Origin: Diploptera punctata
Lineage: Eukaryota; Arthropoda; Insecta; Blattodea; Blaberidae
Assembly (NCBI GenBank): GCA_030220185.1
Contig: JASPKZ010002337.1
Coordinates: 1,335,501-1,399,500, forward strand
DNA length: 64,000 nucleotides
Reading direction: 5' to 3'
The notes under the pieces are model-generated. The model searched no databases, had not been told where the DNA came from, and was given only the letters and a program-made list of their open reading frames with translations. Of this stretch, positions 11,585-21,777 are shown in pieces. The translations under genes and the position numbers were made by a program. Position 1 is the first letter of the stretch. Each line of letters begins with the position of its first letter.

Positions 11585-11594
11585 TGTGTGTGCT

Positions 11595-11596
<2 letters not shown>

Positions 11597-11628
<32 letters not shown>
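11597..11628. repeat. (TA)n microsatellite
   Basis: TA tract after a short TG run, adjoining the right end of the Tigger-like remnant. Confidence 0.95.
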
Positions 11629-11630
<2 letters not shown>

Positions 11631-11867
11631 CTAATAAATATTTTTTATAATTTACTTCTAAGAGTGCCTTATGTTTCTGTTTTGTGTAGTTATTTTGTTA
11701 ACAGTCCTGTGTTTGTTTGATATTGTAAAATTAACATGTATAAGAATCCACCCCAGAGCACAAGACTTTGGTCTTATTCAAGTGTGGCTAAATTAAATTA
11801 AATATGTTTCATTAATTGTATAATAATTATTATTATTTTCTAGTAATAAATGATTTTGAAATATATA

Positions 11868-11960
11868 TGTCCTCCCCTGTGGTCTCGGGGAAGCGTACCT
11901 GTCTCGTACTCAGCGGGCCCGAGTTTAATTAAGCGGTTGGGACAAGTTTCAATTGATCTT
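11868..11960 (+). mobile_element. SINE family C head fragment
   Basis: GTCCTCCCCTGTGGTCTCGG, then CAGCGGGCCCGAGTTTAATT. This is a decayed copy of the tRNA-like head of family C; the body is lost after about 40 nt. Confidence 0.6.
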
Positions 11961-12013
11961 GATATATATATATATACATATATATATATACATATTTATT
12001 TATTTATTTATTT

Positions 12014-12190
12014 ATGTCCACCGCTGTAGTCTCGTACTCATCAGCGGGCCCGGTTTCATCTGCGGTTGGGATAAGTTTCCTGGGCGATGGCTTTTTTTCT
12101 GTGTTTTTCCTCACCTGTAAGACAAATGTGAGGAAATTTTAAGACTCAAACGGTCCCCGAATACCATCTTGCCATCATAATCATCATTAA
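12014..12190 (+). mobile_element. SINE family C, partial
   Basis: Starts GTCCACCGCTGTAGTCTCG, then CAGCGGGCCCGG. The body follows (TTTCCTCACCTGTAAGACAA, CAAACGGTCCCCGAATACC) and it ends in ATCATAATCATCATT. The anticodon-arm part is deleted relative to the copy at 22325. Confidence 0.75.
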
Positions 12191-12421
12191 ATTATTCTTG
12201 TTTAGTATGAATGTGATTATGAATGGTGTGTTCTATCTTAATGTTGTTTTGTCTCTAAGGAGGCCTGACACTGAGCTGCTGATCACTCATTCGGGGAGGC
12301 CCTCCATGTCCTTGTGTGATCAAAAAAAGTATGTGATCCAAAGTTTTAAATCCCTCTCCCGACAGATCGTGTCATTGTAAGGTTCGGGTGGCGTGTGGCA
12401 TGTAAAAGTGCCAATAAGGTG

Positions 12422-12749
12422 CTTCACTGCAATTATAGCATTTTGATGCTATGCTTGCAGCTTTACTAGGGAATTGTAAATGTGGTAGCTTCCCGTTTCT
12501 TTCCACACCGGTGAAAGCTGATGATGATGGTGATGATGATGATGATCATGGTGATAATGATAAGGAAGATGATGATGGCCATATGATTTTGGGGACCGTT
12601 TGGGCTTTAAAGTTTTCCTGGCATTTGTCTTACAGGTGAGGAAAACCCCCGATAAAAACCTCACCCAGAAAAACTGCCCCGACCGGGGATCGAACACGGG
12701 CGCGCTGCTTGACAAGGCAGCACGCTACCTCGAGACTACAGCGGTGGAC
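12422..12749 (-). mobile_element. SINE family C with B-type body
   Basis: Minus strand: head GTCCACCGCTGTAGTCTCGA with a perfect T-arm-type GGGTTCGATCCC equivalent (here CGTGTTCGATCCCC), then the common body, then a (GATGAT)n block, then a distinct 3' part (CTTTACTAGGGAATTGTAAA, GCATTTTGATGCTATGC). The copy at 28988 shares this 3' part, while other family C copies carry a different one. Confidence 0.85.
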
Positions 12750-12760
12750 ATGTATATAGG

Positions 12761-12762
<2 letters not shown>

Positions 12763-12803
<41 letters not shown>
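12763..12803. repeat. (TA)n microsatellite
   Basis: About 40 nt of TA between a family C SINE and a Helitron-like element. Confidence 0.95.
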
Positions 12804-12806
<3 letters not shown>

Positions 12807-13490
12807 TTCTGTACATGTCTTGTCACCGAACTGCTCCTAAACGACTAGATCGATTTTGATTAAGTTTTTTTGTGTGTGTCTGATTGGCTCCCTCGATGGT
12901 TTAGATTCACAATTGGATCCTTTAAGCTCATTAGTTGTGGGAGTTTACCTGAAGTAAACATTTAAAAATCACTCTAGCGGTCACAATTTTCGATATTTCA
13001 CAACGAAACTCAGTATATCCTATTAAAATAAACCAAGGTAGGCACTATCCAAAAATAAGCGAAATCTGACAATTACCTGAAATCCGAAAAAAAAACTGCT
13101 TAACTGGACCGATTTTGATGACAATTTTTGTGTGTATTTGAGTGGGTCCCTGAATGTTTTAGATTCACAATTGGACCCCCTAAAGCCATTAGGTGTAGGA
13201 GTTAACCTGAAGTGAATATTTAAAAATCGTTCTAGCAGTCACAATTTTCGATATTTCGCAACGAAACTCAGTATGTCCTATTAAAATTAACCGTGGTAGG
13301 TATTATCGAAAAATGAGCGAAATCCGACATTTAGAAGTGTAGGTTTACCTGAAATGCGAAATTAAAAACTGACTAGCAAGTTTTTATTTTCATTGCTTAT
13401 TTGTGTCAAAGATTCCATAAATTCACGCAGTATTAAAAGGCTCATAAAAAATATATAACTTCGGACAGGACGTCTGTCACGTCCGCTAGT
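12804..13490 (+). mobile_element. Helitron-like non-autonomous element with internal tandem repeats
   Basis: The 3' end has an inverted pair CGGAC (13462-13466) / GTCCG (13481-13485) directly followed by CTAG and T, resembling a Helitron hairpin plus CTRR|T end. Inside are two units of about 240 bp, each with CTAGATCGATTTTGAT or TGGACCGATTTTGATG, 'AGATTCACAATTGGA', 'AAAAATCACTCTAGCGGTCA' and 'CAACGAAACTCAGTAT'. The hairpin lies closer to the CTRR than is usual. No replicase ORF. Confidence 0.55.
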
Positions 13491-13589
13491 TTATATATAT
13501 TGGCCTATAAACCCACATACAGAGCACCCGGAAATTCCCAGAATAAAATTCAAGGGCTTTTAGTATGGCCTCATTAGATAACCTTGTGA

Positions 13590-13765
13590 AAAGATACCTA
13601 TGTTGCAGATATATGAATTCGAAACGTTATTATCTTAGGCTCCTACTTTAAGGGACGATAAAACATTAAAAGTATTTGATAATAAAGTTCTTCGGAAAAT
13701 TGTTGGACAAAATAGAGACGAACAGACAGGTGAATGGACAAAACTAACTCGCATTACAGTGAGAT
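13590..13765 (+). mobile_element. RTE-like LINE internal fragment
   Basis: Short + strand piece matching the family text 'CTCCTACTTTAAGGGACGAT...TTTGATAATAAAGTTCTTCG' (TLTLREERRLRVFENKVLRK region), ending after GACAGGTGAATGGA. No tail. Confidence 0.65.
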
Positions 13766-13771
13766 AAATAA

Positions 13772-14057
13772 TAATAATAGTCCATTCACGAATTTAGGCC
13801 ATCTGTTGACCTGTTTGGGCCTCAAGAGAAACACCATCCAAAAGTATTTTGAGTGGACTTCATCTTCCTGCAGGTAGATAGCTTAATATTTGTTTGGGTA
13901 TCCTGTGATCTTCCATTCGATGAACATGTTGCATCCATCTTGACTTGTAATCAGAAATTTTGTTTTCTGAAGGTTCCATGTGTAATTCTTCTAAGATGTC
14001 TTAATTTTTTGTGATCTAGTATTGTGTATCCTGCAGTCCTCCGAAGGTATCTCATTT

Positions 14058-14059
<2 letters not shown>
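13772..14059 (-). mobile_element. Non-LTR C-terminal fragment (HVHRMEDHRIP family)
   Basis: Minus strand reads MRYLRRTAGYTILDHKKLRH, then TSDYKSRWMQHVHRMEDHRI and a basic end, homologous to the longer copy at 56345-56980. Frameshifted; abuts an (ATT)n tract. Confidence 0.75.

Positions 14060-14106
<47 letters not shown>
14060..14106. repeat. (AAT)n microsatellite
   Basis: AAT tract lying exactly at the 3' end of the minus-strand LINE 14107-14640, so it is probably that element's tail. Confidence 0.9.
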
Positions 14107-14107
<1 letters not shown>

Positions 14108-14640
14108 TGTATTATTTAAGCTGGCAGTGTTAATGCCATAAGGCCTTCTGTTCCAAGCAACCAGCAAATAATAAAATCATACAAAAATTTAATACTTATT
14201 ACAATTTTAAAAGATTATTAAAATATAGACCGAACAAAGCACAAAGCGGATATAGCTAAATATTAGCTAATATTAACAAAACATGGAATAGAAATAAAAT
14301 AAAGTAAGATAAGCTTCCCAGATTAATAGTTATAGGTACAGAAAGCTATATTCAAAATGTTGAATATAATTTGTTATGTAGATAGTATTTTCATTGTGAA
14401 GTACTTAAGATATCAGTTAATTTGGATTTGAATAATGACAGTCCCTGACATGACTGGGAAGTGAGTTCCATGCTCTAGTCACATATATCGTGAAAGATTG
14501 AGGGTATTCAAATGTTCTATGCTGTGGTATAGACAGTAAATAAGTATCTTGAGATAGTTTTACTTCATAAAGCGACAAGCCTAGAAGGCCGAAGCATAAA
14601 GGCCGTTCCATCAAGGTTGAAGCATGGCTTCAGATGCGCA
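14107..14640 (-). mobile_element. LINE C-terminus plus 3' UTR (TRAWNSLP family)
   Basis: Minus strand 14614-14417 codes GLSLYEVKLSQDTYLLSIPQ, HRTFEYPQSFTIYVTRAWNS and LPSHVRDCHYSNPN, the terminal motif of several LINE RT proteins (xRxWNSLPxxV). The 3' UTR contains CAGAAGGCCTTATGGCATTA and runs into (ATT)n. A related 3' UTR sits at 49690-49930. Confidence 0.7.
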
Positions 14641-14742
14641 GAGGACCAGTTTGATACCCTTGACTGCGGGTACTCTAACGTTACAGGCACACACATTCAA
14701 TTCCAAAATAGTGTACTGTCAGTCTAAAAATATTAGTTTTCG

Positions 14743-15312
14743 TCACCTCACTTCTAAAACCTCGTAAGTCTAATTTAACAAATCTTTCAAGAGAGCATAA
14801 CATTTTTTTGACATTATTAATTATTTTGTAATTATGTTAAGAAGTAAGAACAAGAGCAAGAGGACTGGAGGACATGGAGTGGATGAAAATCTGTATAAAA
14901 ATAAAATAATGACTTATTTTGAATTTAAACATTCAAAATATGACATTAAAAACATAGTTACAAAATTATAAATAATGTTAAAAAATGTTTTATGTTTTTT
15001 TGAAAATTTTGTTAAATGAAGGGCTCCGGCTGTAAAACATGTTAACTGACAAATTCTTGAAAATTGACTTACAGCAAGTAAACTGTGATATGTGACCTGC
15101 TGAAGCATTTGGTGCACGTTGTTTTTGCATCTGTCATTAGATAGCAGATGGTCAATAGATGGCAAATAAAACTACATGCACCTAATGCTTCAGGAGGTCA
15201 TATGTTACAGTATACATGCAACATCTCAATTTTCAAGAATTTCAAGAAAGACATTTTACAGCCGAACCCTTCAAATTAGACTTACGCGGTTTTAGAAATA
15301 AGGTGCTGTTAT
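14743..15312. repeat. Foldback element, ~110-bp arms
   Basis: The left arm (14743-14780, then 15013-15120) reads CACTTCTAAAACCTCGTAAG, GCTCCGGCTGTAAAACATGT, TTCTTGAAAATTGACTTACA and CTGCTGAAGCATTTGGTGCA. The right arm (15176-15312) is its imperfect reverse complement (TGCACCTAATGCTTCAGGAG ... ACGCGGTTTTAGAAATAAGG). About 230 bp at 14780-15012 interrupts the left arm only. Confidence 0.7.
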
Positions 15313-15539
15313 ATTGCGATGTTAAGTGGAACATTTCTGGGTAGGCCTATTTACAATTTCGTAGAACCGTCCAATCCCTATCTCTTCTGTATAAACTAGT
15401 ACACAAATAATTTCCTTATCACACCACTTCTTTGGACTCTGTGATGCACATAAATCAGGCACACGAGCCCTTCAGTGCATTGTCTTCATTTCACTACCTA
15501 TTTTATCAAAATATTTTATAGTTCTCATGGTTATTGTTA

Positions 15540-15612
15540 TTCTCCTATCTCATTCTTGATCTACCAATTGGCCGTCCTATTTCATTCCCTATTCATGTCA
15601 CATGACCTACCT
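15540..15612 (-). mobile_element. RTE-like LINE short fragment
   Basis: Minus-strand match to the family text around CTCATTCTTGATCTACCAAT and CCCTATTCATGTCACATGAC (GRxRMR...WAGH region). Confidence 0.55.
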
Positions 15613-16570
15613 ATTTAAAAAGTATTATTTTTTGTATTTTTATTACATTGGGTTTGAAAGTTTACTATATACCTAATGAAGTTCTCGTATGCAATATAAT
15701 TAATGTAAGTGCTGAATATACTGTTAGATTTAAAAATAATAATATTAATATGAACATGAATAATATTTGATAAATTATTGGATTGCAATAATGTTATTCT
15801 CATTTTCTTCCAGTTTTGAGGACACCCAGTACTTATTTGGGTTAAAAAATCATTTTTTTTTGCTTAAAAAATCCAGTAAGGTCTATTTTATCGATGTGTA
15901 ATATTATTTTGTCGATTGTCGACATTTAAACCCATAAAAATTGATTTTTAAAAATGGCATCTCTGTGTTCTGCTAATGTGCACTTTTTTTTTTTTTTTTT
16001 GCATTTTCCCGTAACCTGTATTTTTCAATATTTTGGTACACTTTTCTCTAAAACTATGAAAGTTATGAGATTAATTGTTGGCCTGGATACGCAGTTTAAA
16101 GAGCTCCATAATAATAAAGTAAATTTATCTTTGTACTCTTGATAATGTTTGAAATAAAAAAAATGTATGCAAAATTTTTAACAAAAAAATTGGTCTTCGA
16201 ATTTTTTAAAAATAAATCACAATCGATATCTGTCATGAAACACAAGCAAATATTATTCTCAAATGAACCATGGACAATAACATACTAAATTTTGGAAATA
16301 ATTGGAAAGTATTTTGTGAGAAAATTGTACCAAGACAATACTTTTAACAAAATGGATTTTTTATTTTATTTTTTTATTTTTGCATTTTAAAGCCTGTTGG
16401 TAGGCTAAAGGCCTTCTAGGCCTGTCACGCCATGGCATTTATTTTATATTTTCATAAAGAAATATCTCTAAAAAGTTAACCAAAATGTCATTACGTTCAG
16501 GGAGACGTGTTTAATCAGTGACATAATTTTCATGCACATAACTTAAGAATAAGCTGAAAAAATAGTTTGT
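15613..16570. other. No recognisable gene; AT-rich
   Basis: Homopolymer-rich sequence. An open frame at 15954-16142 contains a run of Phe from a poly(T) tract and shows no family signal. 16375-16435 holds a GGCCTTCTAGGCCTGTCACG segment resembling a LINE 3' UTR. Confidence 0.4.
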
Positions 16571-16785
16571 ATCTTGCATATTTTAAACCAAATTACAAGG
16601 AAATTAGTACCGGGTGCCCTGAAGGAATTTCACGTGGTACGTAGTTATTATAATTTCCTACTCAGGGTCAATACTTTCATAACTACTAGTAACCATGATT
16701 TTGCAGATACTGGCAAGTTTGCTGGCAGGGCTCGTTTCTCCCAGACCCTACGTTTACCTGCGCGAGCTTTGTTGGTCATGCTTCA

Positions 16786-16925
16786 ACCTTTATGGAACGG
16801 CCTCTACCAGCCGGGTTCTGGCCTCACATCCACATGTGCTAATCACAGAGGTAGACTATTATCCAGCCGGTATAGAGGCGACATGTGATCAGCATGTCTG
16901 GTCCCTCCAACGGTTATAGCTGGTA
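16786..16925 (+). repeat. Interspersed repeat shared with 46560-46690
   Basis: GGGTTCTGGCCTCACATCCA, CATGTGCTAATCACAGAGG, CCAGCCGG and GTCAGCATGTC-type blocks recur at 46575-46690. It looks like a tRNA-derived or other short retroposon fragment; the class is not determined. Confidence 0.55.
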
Positions 16926-16974
16926 TTTATCTTATAAATTGTGATGAGTCGATGCATTTTGGAAACGCGTTGTT

Positions 16975-17230
16975 AATTTGTTTTATAGTGAGTCTCGTAG
17001 ACTGCGATGGGCAGGAAATTGGAAATGAAAGAGGGGTATGGAAACTCCTTGTAGGAAAACCAGAGGGAAATAGCCCAGTAGGAAGACCAAAAACGAGGTG
17101 GTAGAATAGCATTAAGCATGATTTACACGAGGAATTATTGGAAAACTTCCCAGGATAGGGATGCATGGAGAACTTATGTCCGCGCGGGCATGAAACTTCG
17201 GGTTTGATAGTGACAATGAGTTAGTTACAG
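16975..17230 (+). mobile_element. RTE-like LINE 3' fragment
   Basis: Starts GAGTCTCGTAGACTGCGATG (SRRLRWAG...) and ends CTTCGGGTTTGATAGTGACA followed by ATGAGTTAGTTA. It carries small deletions that frameshift it. Confidence 0.75.
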
Positions 17231-17379
17231 CCCTACGACAGCGAGAGAAGTTCAACAACGTAGTTTACATCTGACTTTTTCCTTCATTATAGGCCAGCAG
17301 CATTTTCTATTTCCAGAGTCTACATTGTCAAACAAGTATTTAATTAAATATGCCAAGACAAGAATATATAAAGCAGTGA

Positions 17380-17545
17380 ATGGGACTGGAAGTAAACATA
17401 AATAAAAAGAATGACAGAGGATACGAAAGATGGCAATGATGTATAATCCTGAAGGAAGAAGATCGGGAGTAAGACCAAGAAAACGCTGGGGTGAAGAGAT
17501 GAGAGATCGGAAGAGGCAAAGAACTAATCCATGAAAGAAGAAGAT
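17380..17545 (+). mobile_element. Non-LTR C-terminal fragment (PEGRRSGVRPRKRW family)
   Basis: + strand reads RMAMMYNPEGRRSGVRPRKR then WGEEMRD, the usual Gly/Arg-rich LINE ORF2 end. It starts with a short GLEVNINK stretch from the RTE-like family, so two fragments may be joined here. Confidence 0.6.
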
Positions 17546-17810
17546 GATGATGACGATCGTTAAGCTTGGCTGCTGGATACAAAAAAAAACGGTTATTGAA
17601 ATAGGATAACAAGACAGGGACTGGGAAGACACAGAGGTTCGGGAGTGTAGAACATTGGAAGATATGATAATACATTATATACCTGTTCATAAATAAATGA
17701 CTGCTAACAACAAAATATTACTGTTATTCAATTATTTGAATTTAAGAGAATTTCTACATTCATTATCTGTATTAACCAAACTGTATGTTACATTTCAGAT
17801 TAAAATAAAC

Positions 17811-17903
17811 ATGTGTTCGGATATCCTTGGGTTTTTGGTCTGGATATCTTTCATGTTGAATTCCATGACTGCTGGCGACATGGTTGATACCGAACTGAAA
17901 ACA
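17811..17903 (+). CDS. Lipase 3-like gene, first coding exon (signal peptide)
   Basis: 31 codons from ATG 17811 to donor gtaagta at 17904 (phase 0). The sequence MCSDILGFLVWISFMLNSMT followed by AGD has a hydrophobic core and an Ala-x-Gly-type end, as expected for a signal peptide of a secreted acid lipase; the residues after it (VDTELKT) lead into the PQLIRKYG of exon 2. The start was chosen because the frame upstream is AT-rich, and a plausible acceptor (TTACATTTCAG, AG at 17797-17798) lies 12 nt before this ATG, which suggests a separate 5' UTR exon. An in-frame ATG at 17697 is open but gives an unlikely N-terminus. This exon is less certain than the others because it has no conserved catalytic motif. 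Confidence 0.7.
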
Positions 17904-17949
17904 GTAAGTAGGCTATATTTATTATCAATGTTATTATTATTGTCATTGT

Positions 17950-17965
17950 TAATTATTATTATTTA

Positions 17966-17996
<31 letters not shown>

Positions 17997-18018
17997 ATTA
18001 TCATTATTATTATTATTA
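17950..18018. repeat. (ATT)n microsatellite
   Basis: Imperfect ATT tract in intron 1, just upstream of a LINE fragment. Confidence 0.9.
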
Positions 18019-18047
18019 CGTATAGATAATAGAATAATAGATCAAGT

Positions 18048-18556
18048 AAACCATTTTGTAAACGTTAAATTGAAAATATATAAAACTATTATTCTACCAG
18101 TTATATTATATGGATGTGAAACATGGACTCTTACTTTAAGGGAGGAGAGGAGATTACAAGTATTTGAGAATAAAGTACTTAGGAAAAATTTTGGACCAAA
18201 GAGAGATGAACAGACAGGTGAATGGAGAAGACTACTTAACAATGAACTATATGGTCTTTATAGAAAGCCAGATATAATAAGAACAGTTAAGTCTCGTAGA
18301 CTGCGATGGGCAGGACATGTTGCACGTATGGGGAATGAAAGACTTGCATGGAAGCTTCTTGTAGGAAAGCCAGAGGGAAAACGCCCAGTTGGTAGACCAA
18401 GAATGATTTGGGAGAATAACATTAACTATGATTTGAGGTAAGTAGATTATACAGGGAATGATTGGAAAGCATTAGCTCAGGATAGGGATGTATGGAGAGC
18501 TTATGTCCGCGCCGGCCATGAACCTACGGGTTCGATAGTGCCAGTGAGTAAGAATA
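18048..18556 (+). mobile_element. RTE-like LINE 3' fragment, well preserved
   Basis: 18070-18441 is one open frame of 123 codons: ILPVILYGCETWTLTLREER, KRDEQTGEWRRL, KSRRLRWAGHVARMGNERLA, GKPEGKRPVGRP. It stops one codon into the terminal DLREVDY block (TAA). It ends CCTACGGGTTCGATAGTGCC followed by AGTGAGTAAG. This is the least damaged 3' end of the family here and lies in sense in intron 1. Confidence 0.85.
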
Positions 18557-18574
18557 ACTAAATAAGTTACTTTC

Positions 18575-18735
18575 ACCACCCTCACTGGCTAACGTAGAAT
18601 ATTTTTTACTAAACTGTTTGAAAACATTTAAAATAATTTGTTTCTCTCCGCTTTTCTAATCATTTATCTTTTAATATTTTAAGAAAATATACAGAAGCGG
18701 GCATTTTGAAACAATTGAAAATCCAACGTACTTTG
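18575..18735 (-). repeat. Repeat with KQIILNxFKQFS frame, copy 1
   Basis: Minus strand reads KQIILNVFKQFSKKYSTLA-like with damage. The same text, better preserved, is at 19952-20242 (KQIILNIFKQFSEKYPTLTI). Both continue into GCAAT/TTGCG..GCATGCGTA-type sequence. Confidence 0.5.
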
Positions 18736-18841
18736 TATTGCGCGTGCGTATAAATAAAACAAAGCTTATTCAATATAATGAAGTTGTAATTATACATTTT
18801 AAGATTGTCCCATTTAACTAAATATAGACTAGATAATATAT

Positions 18842-19012
18842 AACTAATTCAATGGCTCTATTGAAACCGTAGGTTCATGGCTGCGTGACATAAGCTCTCC
18901 ACACATCCATATCTTGAGCTAATTGCAATCCAATCATTTCCTGTATAATCTACTTCCCTCAAATCGTGGATAATGTTACTCTCCCACCTCATTCTTGGTC
19001 TACCAAGTTGAT
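18842..19012 (-). mobile_element. RTE-like LINE 3' fragment
   Basis: Minus-strand 3' end: TAACTAATTCAATGGCTCTA at the tail side, then CATTTCCTGTATAATCTACT, ending at CATTCTTGGTCTACCAA. Confidence 0.75.
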
Positions 19013-19014
19013 AT

Positions 19015-19950
19015 ATATTTTATTTCCTTTATTTGGAGTGTTAGAAGCGAACCTCATTTTCTTACGCGCTAAAAGATAAAACCATTATCTGCCCAAAAAA
19101 ACTGCAGTCATATACATCTGGTTCTTTTACATTACAAGTGGAACTTATCTCGGAAGATGGACAAATTTAGTTACACAAAATATCTCTCTAAGGTTTCAAT
19201 AATGTGTTTTAAACTGGAAATAAACCCTTCGTTAAACAAACTTAAAACTAGCAATGGTTTAGGATTGAAATTAATAACAATTGTACTCTTGCTTTCGCAA
19301 GATCTTTTCTTAATAGGGCTTTGAAATACACCATTTGATTATTTCTAACATAAAATATTTTCTAGATATTCAGTGGCTTTTCTTGTTGTTTCCATAAATT
19401 GGTAATGGACAATAATGGGCTTCTATATTTAACGTCTTTGTATTCAGGTTCAAAGCACTCAAGGATACGAAGCACTGATTCTTGTGTGTCCAAATATAGG
19501 CCTCATGTATATCTGTGCCTACAAGTAAACAAACAATAAGAAGTAAATACAACAAAAGTAGTACTGAGATTAGAGATCAATTCTGCTAAACTTTAAAAAT
19601 ATGACATCTTAAAAATAAACGATCAAACTAAATCATTAAACACTTTTAGTTTTGTAACGAGAAGACTATAGGTTAGCAAACCAATCTATACTAATTCCGA
19701 GCAAGTTCCAGTTGTACTGTAAACAAACTTACATAAGATGTTACTCCACTGACACCGTCTATTGGGGCAAACTTGGTACTACTTTTACCGCCATATGGCT
19801 GAATTGTGTACGATATAAACATTGTTCTTAGAAAATATCGTATTTTACGGGAAATGAGACTCAACACAACGTATATTGGTACCAATAATAATTAGGAACT
19901 TCCTCCATTACTTATTTATTTATGACAAAAAATAATATAGACCCTACCTA
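19015..19950. other. Intronic AT-rich DNA with a recurrent 150-bp motif
   Basis: 19015-19165 (TTTATTTGGAGTGTTAGAAG, ACAAGTGGAACTTATCTCGG) recurs at 23110-23260 and in part at 43470-43535. 19693-19740 holds the same end inverted (CCGAGCAAGTTCCAGTTGTA). These may be ends of one foldback element. I see no gene. Confidence 0.45.
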
Positions 19951-19951
19951 A

Positions 19952-20155
19952 TTATAAGTTCATGCTTTTCCATGGTGTCAAAAGATAATCTTTATATACC
20001 GGTACAATTTCATTATGATCAGAATTTGTGTCCAATGAATACTCATTTGTAAATTTTGCAGTTATTTTCACCACATCCTCAATGGTTAATGTGGGATATT
20101 TTTCACTGAACTGTTTGAAAATATTCAAAATAATTTGCTTGTATCTTCTTTTCAA
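19952..20155 (-). other. Uncharacterised 67-codon open frame in a repeat
   Basis: Minus-strand frame MKRRYKQIILNIFKQFSEKY, then PTLTIEDVVKITAKFTNEYS, with biased, protein-like composition and a partly decayed paralogue at 18575-18735. It has no conserved catalytic motif that I recognise. It could be a remnant exon carried by a transposon. It is antisense to the lipase gene. Confidence 0.35.
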
Positions 20156-20242
20156 ATGCTTTGCTTTCCAATGTTAAATAAATTATCAGACATTTTGTCA
20201 TTTTGAAACAATTCAAATTTCAACCTATTCTGCAATACGCAT

Positions 20243-20683
20243 AACTAACTAACTCACTGGCACTATCGAAACAGTAGGTTTATGGCCGCGCGGAGATAAG
20301 CTCTCCATACATCCCTATCCTGAGCCAATATTTTCCAATCATCCCCTGTATAATCTACTTCCCTCAAATCATAGTTAATGCTATTCTTCCACCTCATTCT
20401 TGATCTACCAACTGGGCGTTTTCCCTCTGGTTTTCCTACAAGAAGCTTCCATGCACGTCTTTCATTCCCCATTCGTGCCACATGTCCTGCCCACCGCAGT
20501 CTACGAGACTTAACTGTTCTCATTATATCTGGCGTCCTATAAAGACCATGTAATTCACCGTTATGTAGTCTTCTCGATTCACTTGTCTGTTCATCTCTCT
20601 TTGGTCCAAACATTTTCCTAGGAACTTTATTTTCAAACACACGTAATCTTCTTTCCTCCCTTAAAGTAAGTGTCCATATGCAT
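20243..20683 (-). mobile_element. RTE-like LINE 3' fragment with 11-bp TSD
   Basis: Minus strand, 143-codon open reading through TLTLREERRLRVFENKVPRK, SRRLRWAGHVARMGNERRAW and DDWKILAQDRDVWRAYLRAA. A (AACT)n tail lies at the 20243 side. It is flanked by GCAATACGCAT at 20232-20242 and 20684-20694, a clear target-site duplication, so this insertion was 5'-truncated on arrival. Confidence 0.9.
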
Positions 20684-20916
20684 GCAATACGCATGCGTAA
20701 GGATAAAACAATGGTTATTTAATGTATTAAAATAATTATTATATATTTTAATATTCTCTCATATAACTTATATAGACATGTCCTAGATGAATACAATTTA
20801 ACGCCATGGAACCACTATACATTCTATAAACTAATGCACTGTGCCAAGGGTATATTTATATACGTTTTGTTCACTCGTATACTAACAGTGGCCTAATTAT
20901 CATTCTGCTTTTAGGG

Positions 20917-20997
20917 AAGTATGTTGAATTTATCAGAGAGGCCTCGGTATCCATTGAAAACGGCTTGTAATTGCTCAACTTACTTCCCTAGGGAAGA
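20917..20997. repeat. Short palindromic MITE-like repeat
   Basis: GGGAAGTATGTTGA at 20917 is mirrored by TCAACTTACTTCCC at the far end. A similar short foldback with AGAAGTAAGTA/TACTTACTTC ends is at 22995-23101. Confidence 0.6.
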
Positions 20998-21227
20998 AAA
21001 GTAATTCATTTAATTAATAATGTAAAAATGTTACCTACTTAAAATTGTATTGAATAATGCAATACAATTTTATTGTATCACATTTATTTTTCACTTTGAT
21101 AATTCAAATTTACAGTGATTGAACAGTTTGTTACAGTTAGTAATATTAGCCATACAATTTGGTTGATATTCATTAGTATTTTTCTTATTTATTTCAATAT
21201 ATTTCTCTAGTTTATATAACTCATCTT

Positions 21228-21480
21228 TCATAATGTTGAATGATTCCGGGCTATGCGGCCGTGGTCCATTACTGGTGTTCCTACCCTCAACTGCAAAGGG
21301 CATCTCCAGTGGCGAGTACTTCTACGTGTTGTTCCCTGGTCGGAGGCTGTGAATTCACAGTCGAGCCTCCGACCAGGAACAACACCTAGAAGTATTCGCC
21401 CCTGAAGATGCCCTCCGCAGCTGAGGGTAGGAACACGGCCACATAGCCCGGAATCACTCAACATTATGATCACTTTCATA
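21228..21480. repeat. Inverted pair of Penelope-type ends with hammerhead-like core
   Basis: Two arms of about 120 bp (21228-21350 and 21362-21480) are imperfect reverse complements around GAATTC. The right arm reads, on +, CTGAAGA (21402-21408), stem GCCCTC/GAGGGT with heptaloop CGCAGCT, then GGAAC (21430-21434), followed by GGCCACATAGCCCGG. The same layout (CTGATGA, GTCTAC/GTAGAC, loop CGCAGCA, GAAAC, GGCCTATAAGCCCGG) is on the minus strand at 51740-51800. Inverted terminal copies are a known feature of Penelope-like elements. Confidence 0.6.
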
Positions 21481-21777
21481 ACTTCTATTGAACTACCACA
21501 CTTACTTTTTTCATATATATTTTTCGACTTCGCTGGTAATAGAAAATCAAGCGGAGCATTCGTCGCTTCCTCTACATCACAATTAATCGAATGGCTTAGG
21601 CCAGTAACATGACAAGCCACATTCTGTTAATAAATGTCATTTATTACAATGATAGCAAATAAATATATTTAAATGTCCATAAAAACATTTGGAAGAGCGC
21701 GAGTGATGAGTTAAAATATTTAGACAGACAATGTATTAACAACAATACTGCCCAATTTGTATTTATAATTTTTTCAA

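Noticed and set aside
12503..12580. His/Asp-rich peptide genes over GAT repeats
   Set aside because: Low-complexity translation of the (GAT)n junction in family C SINEs.
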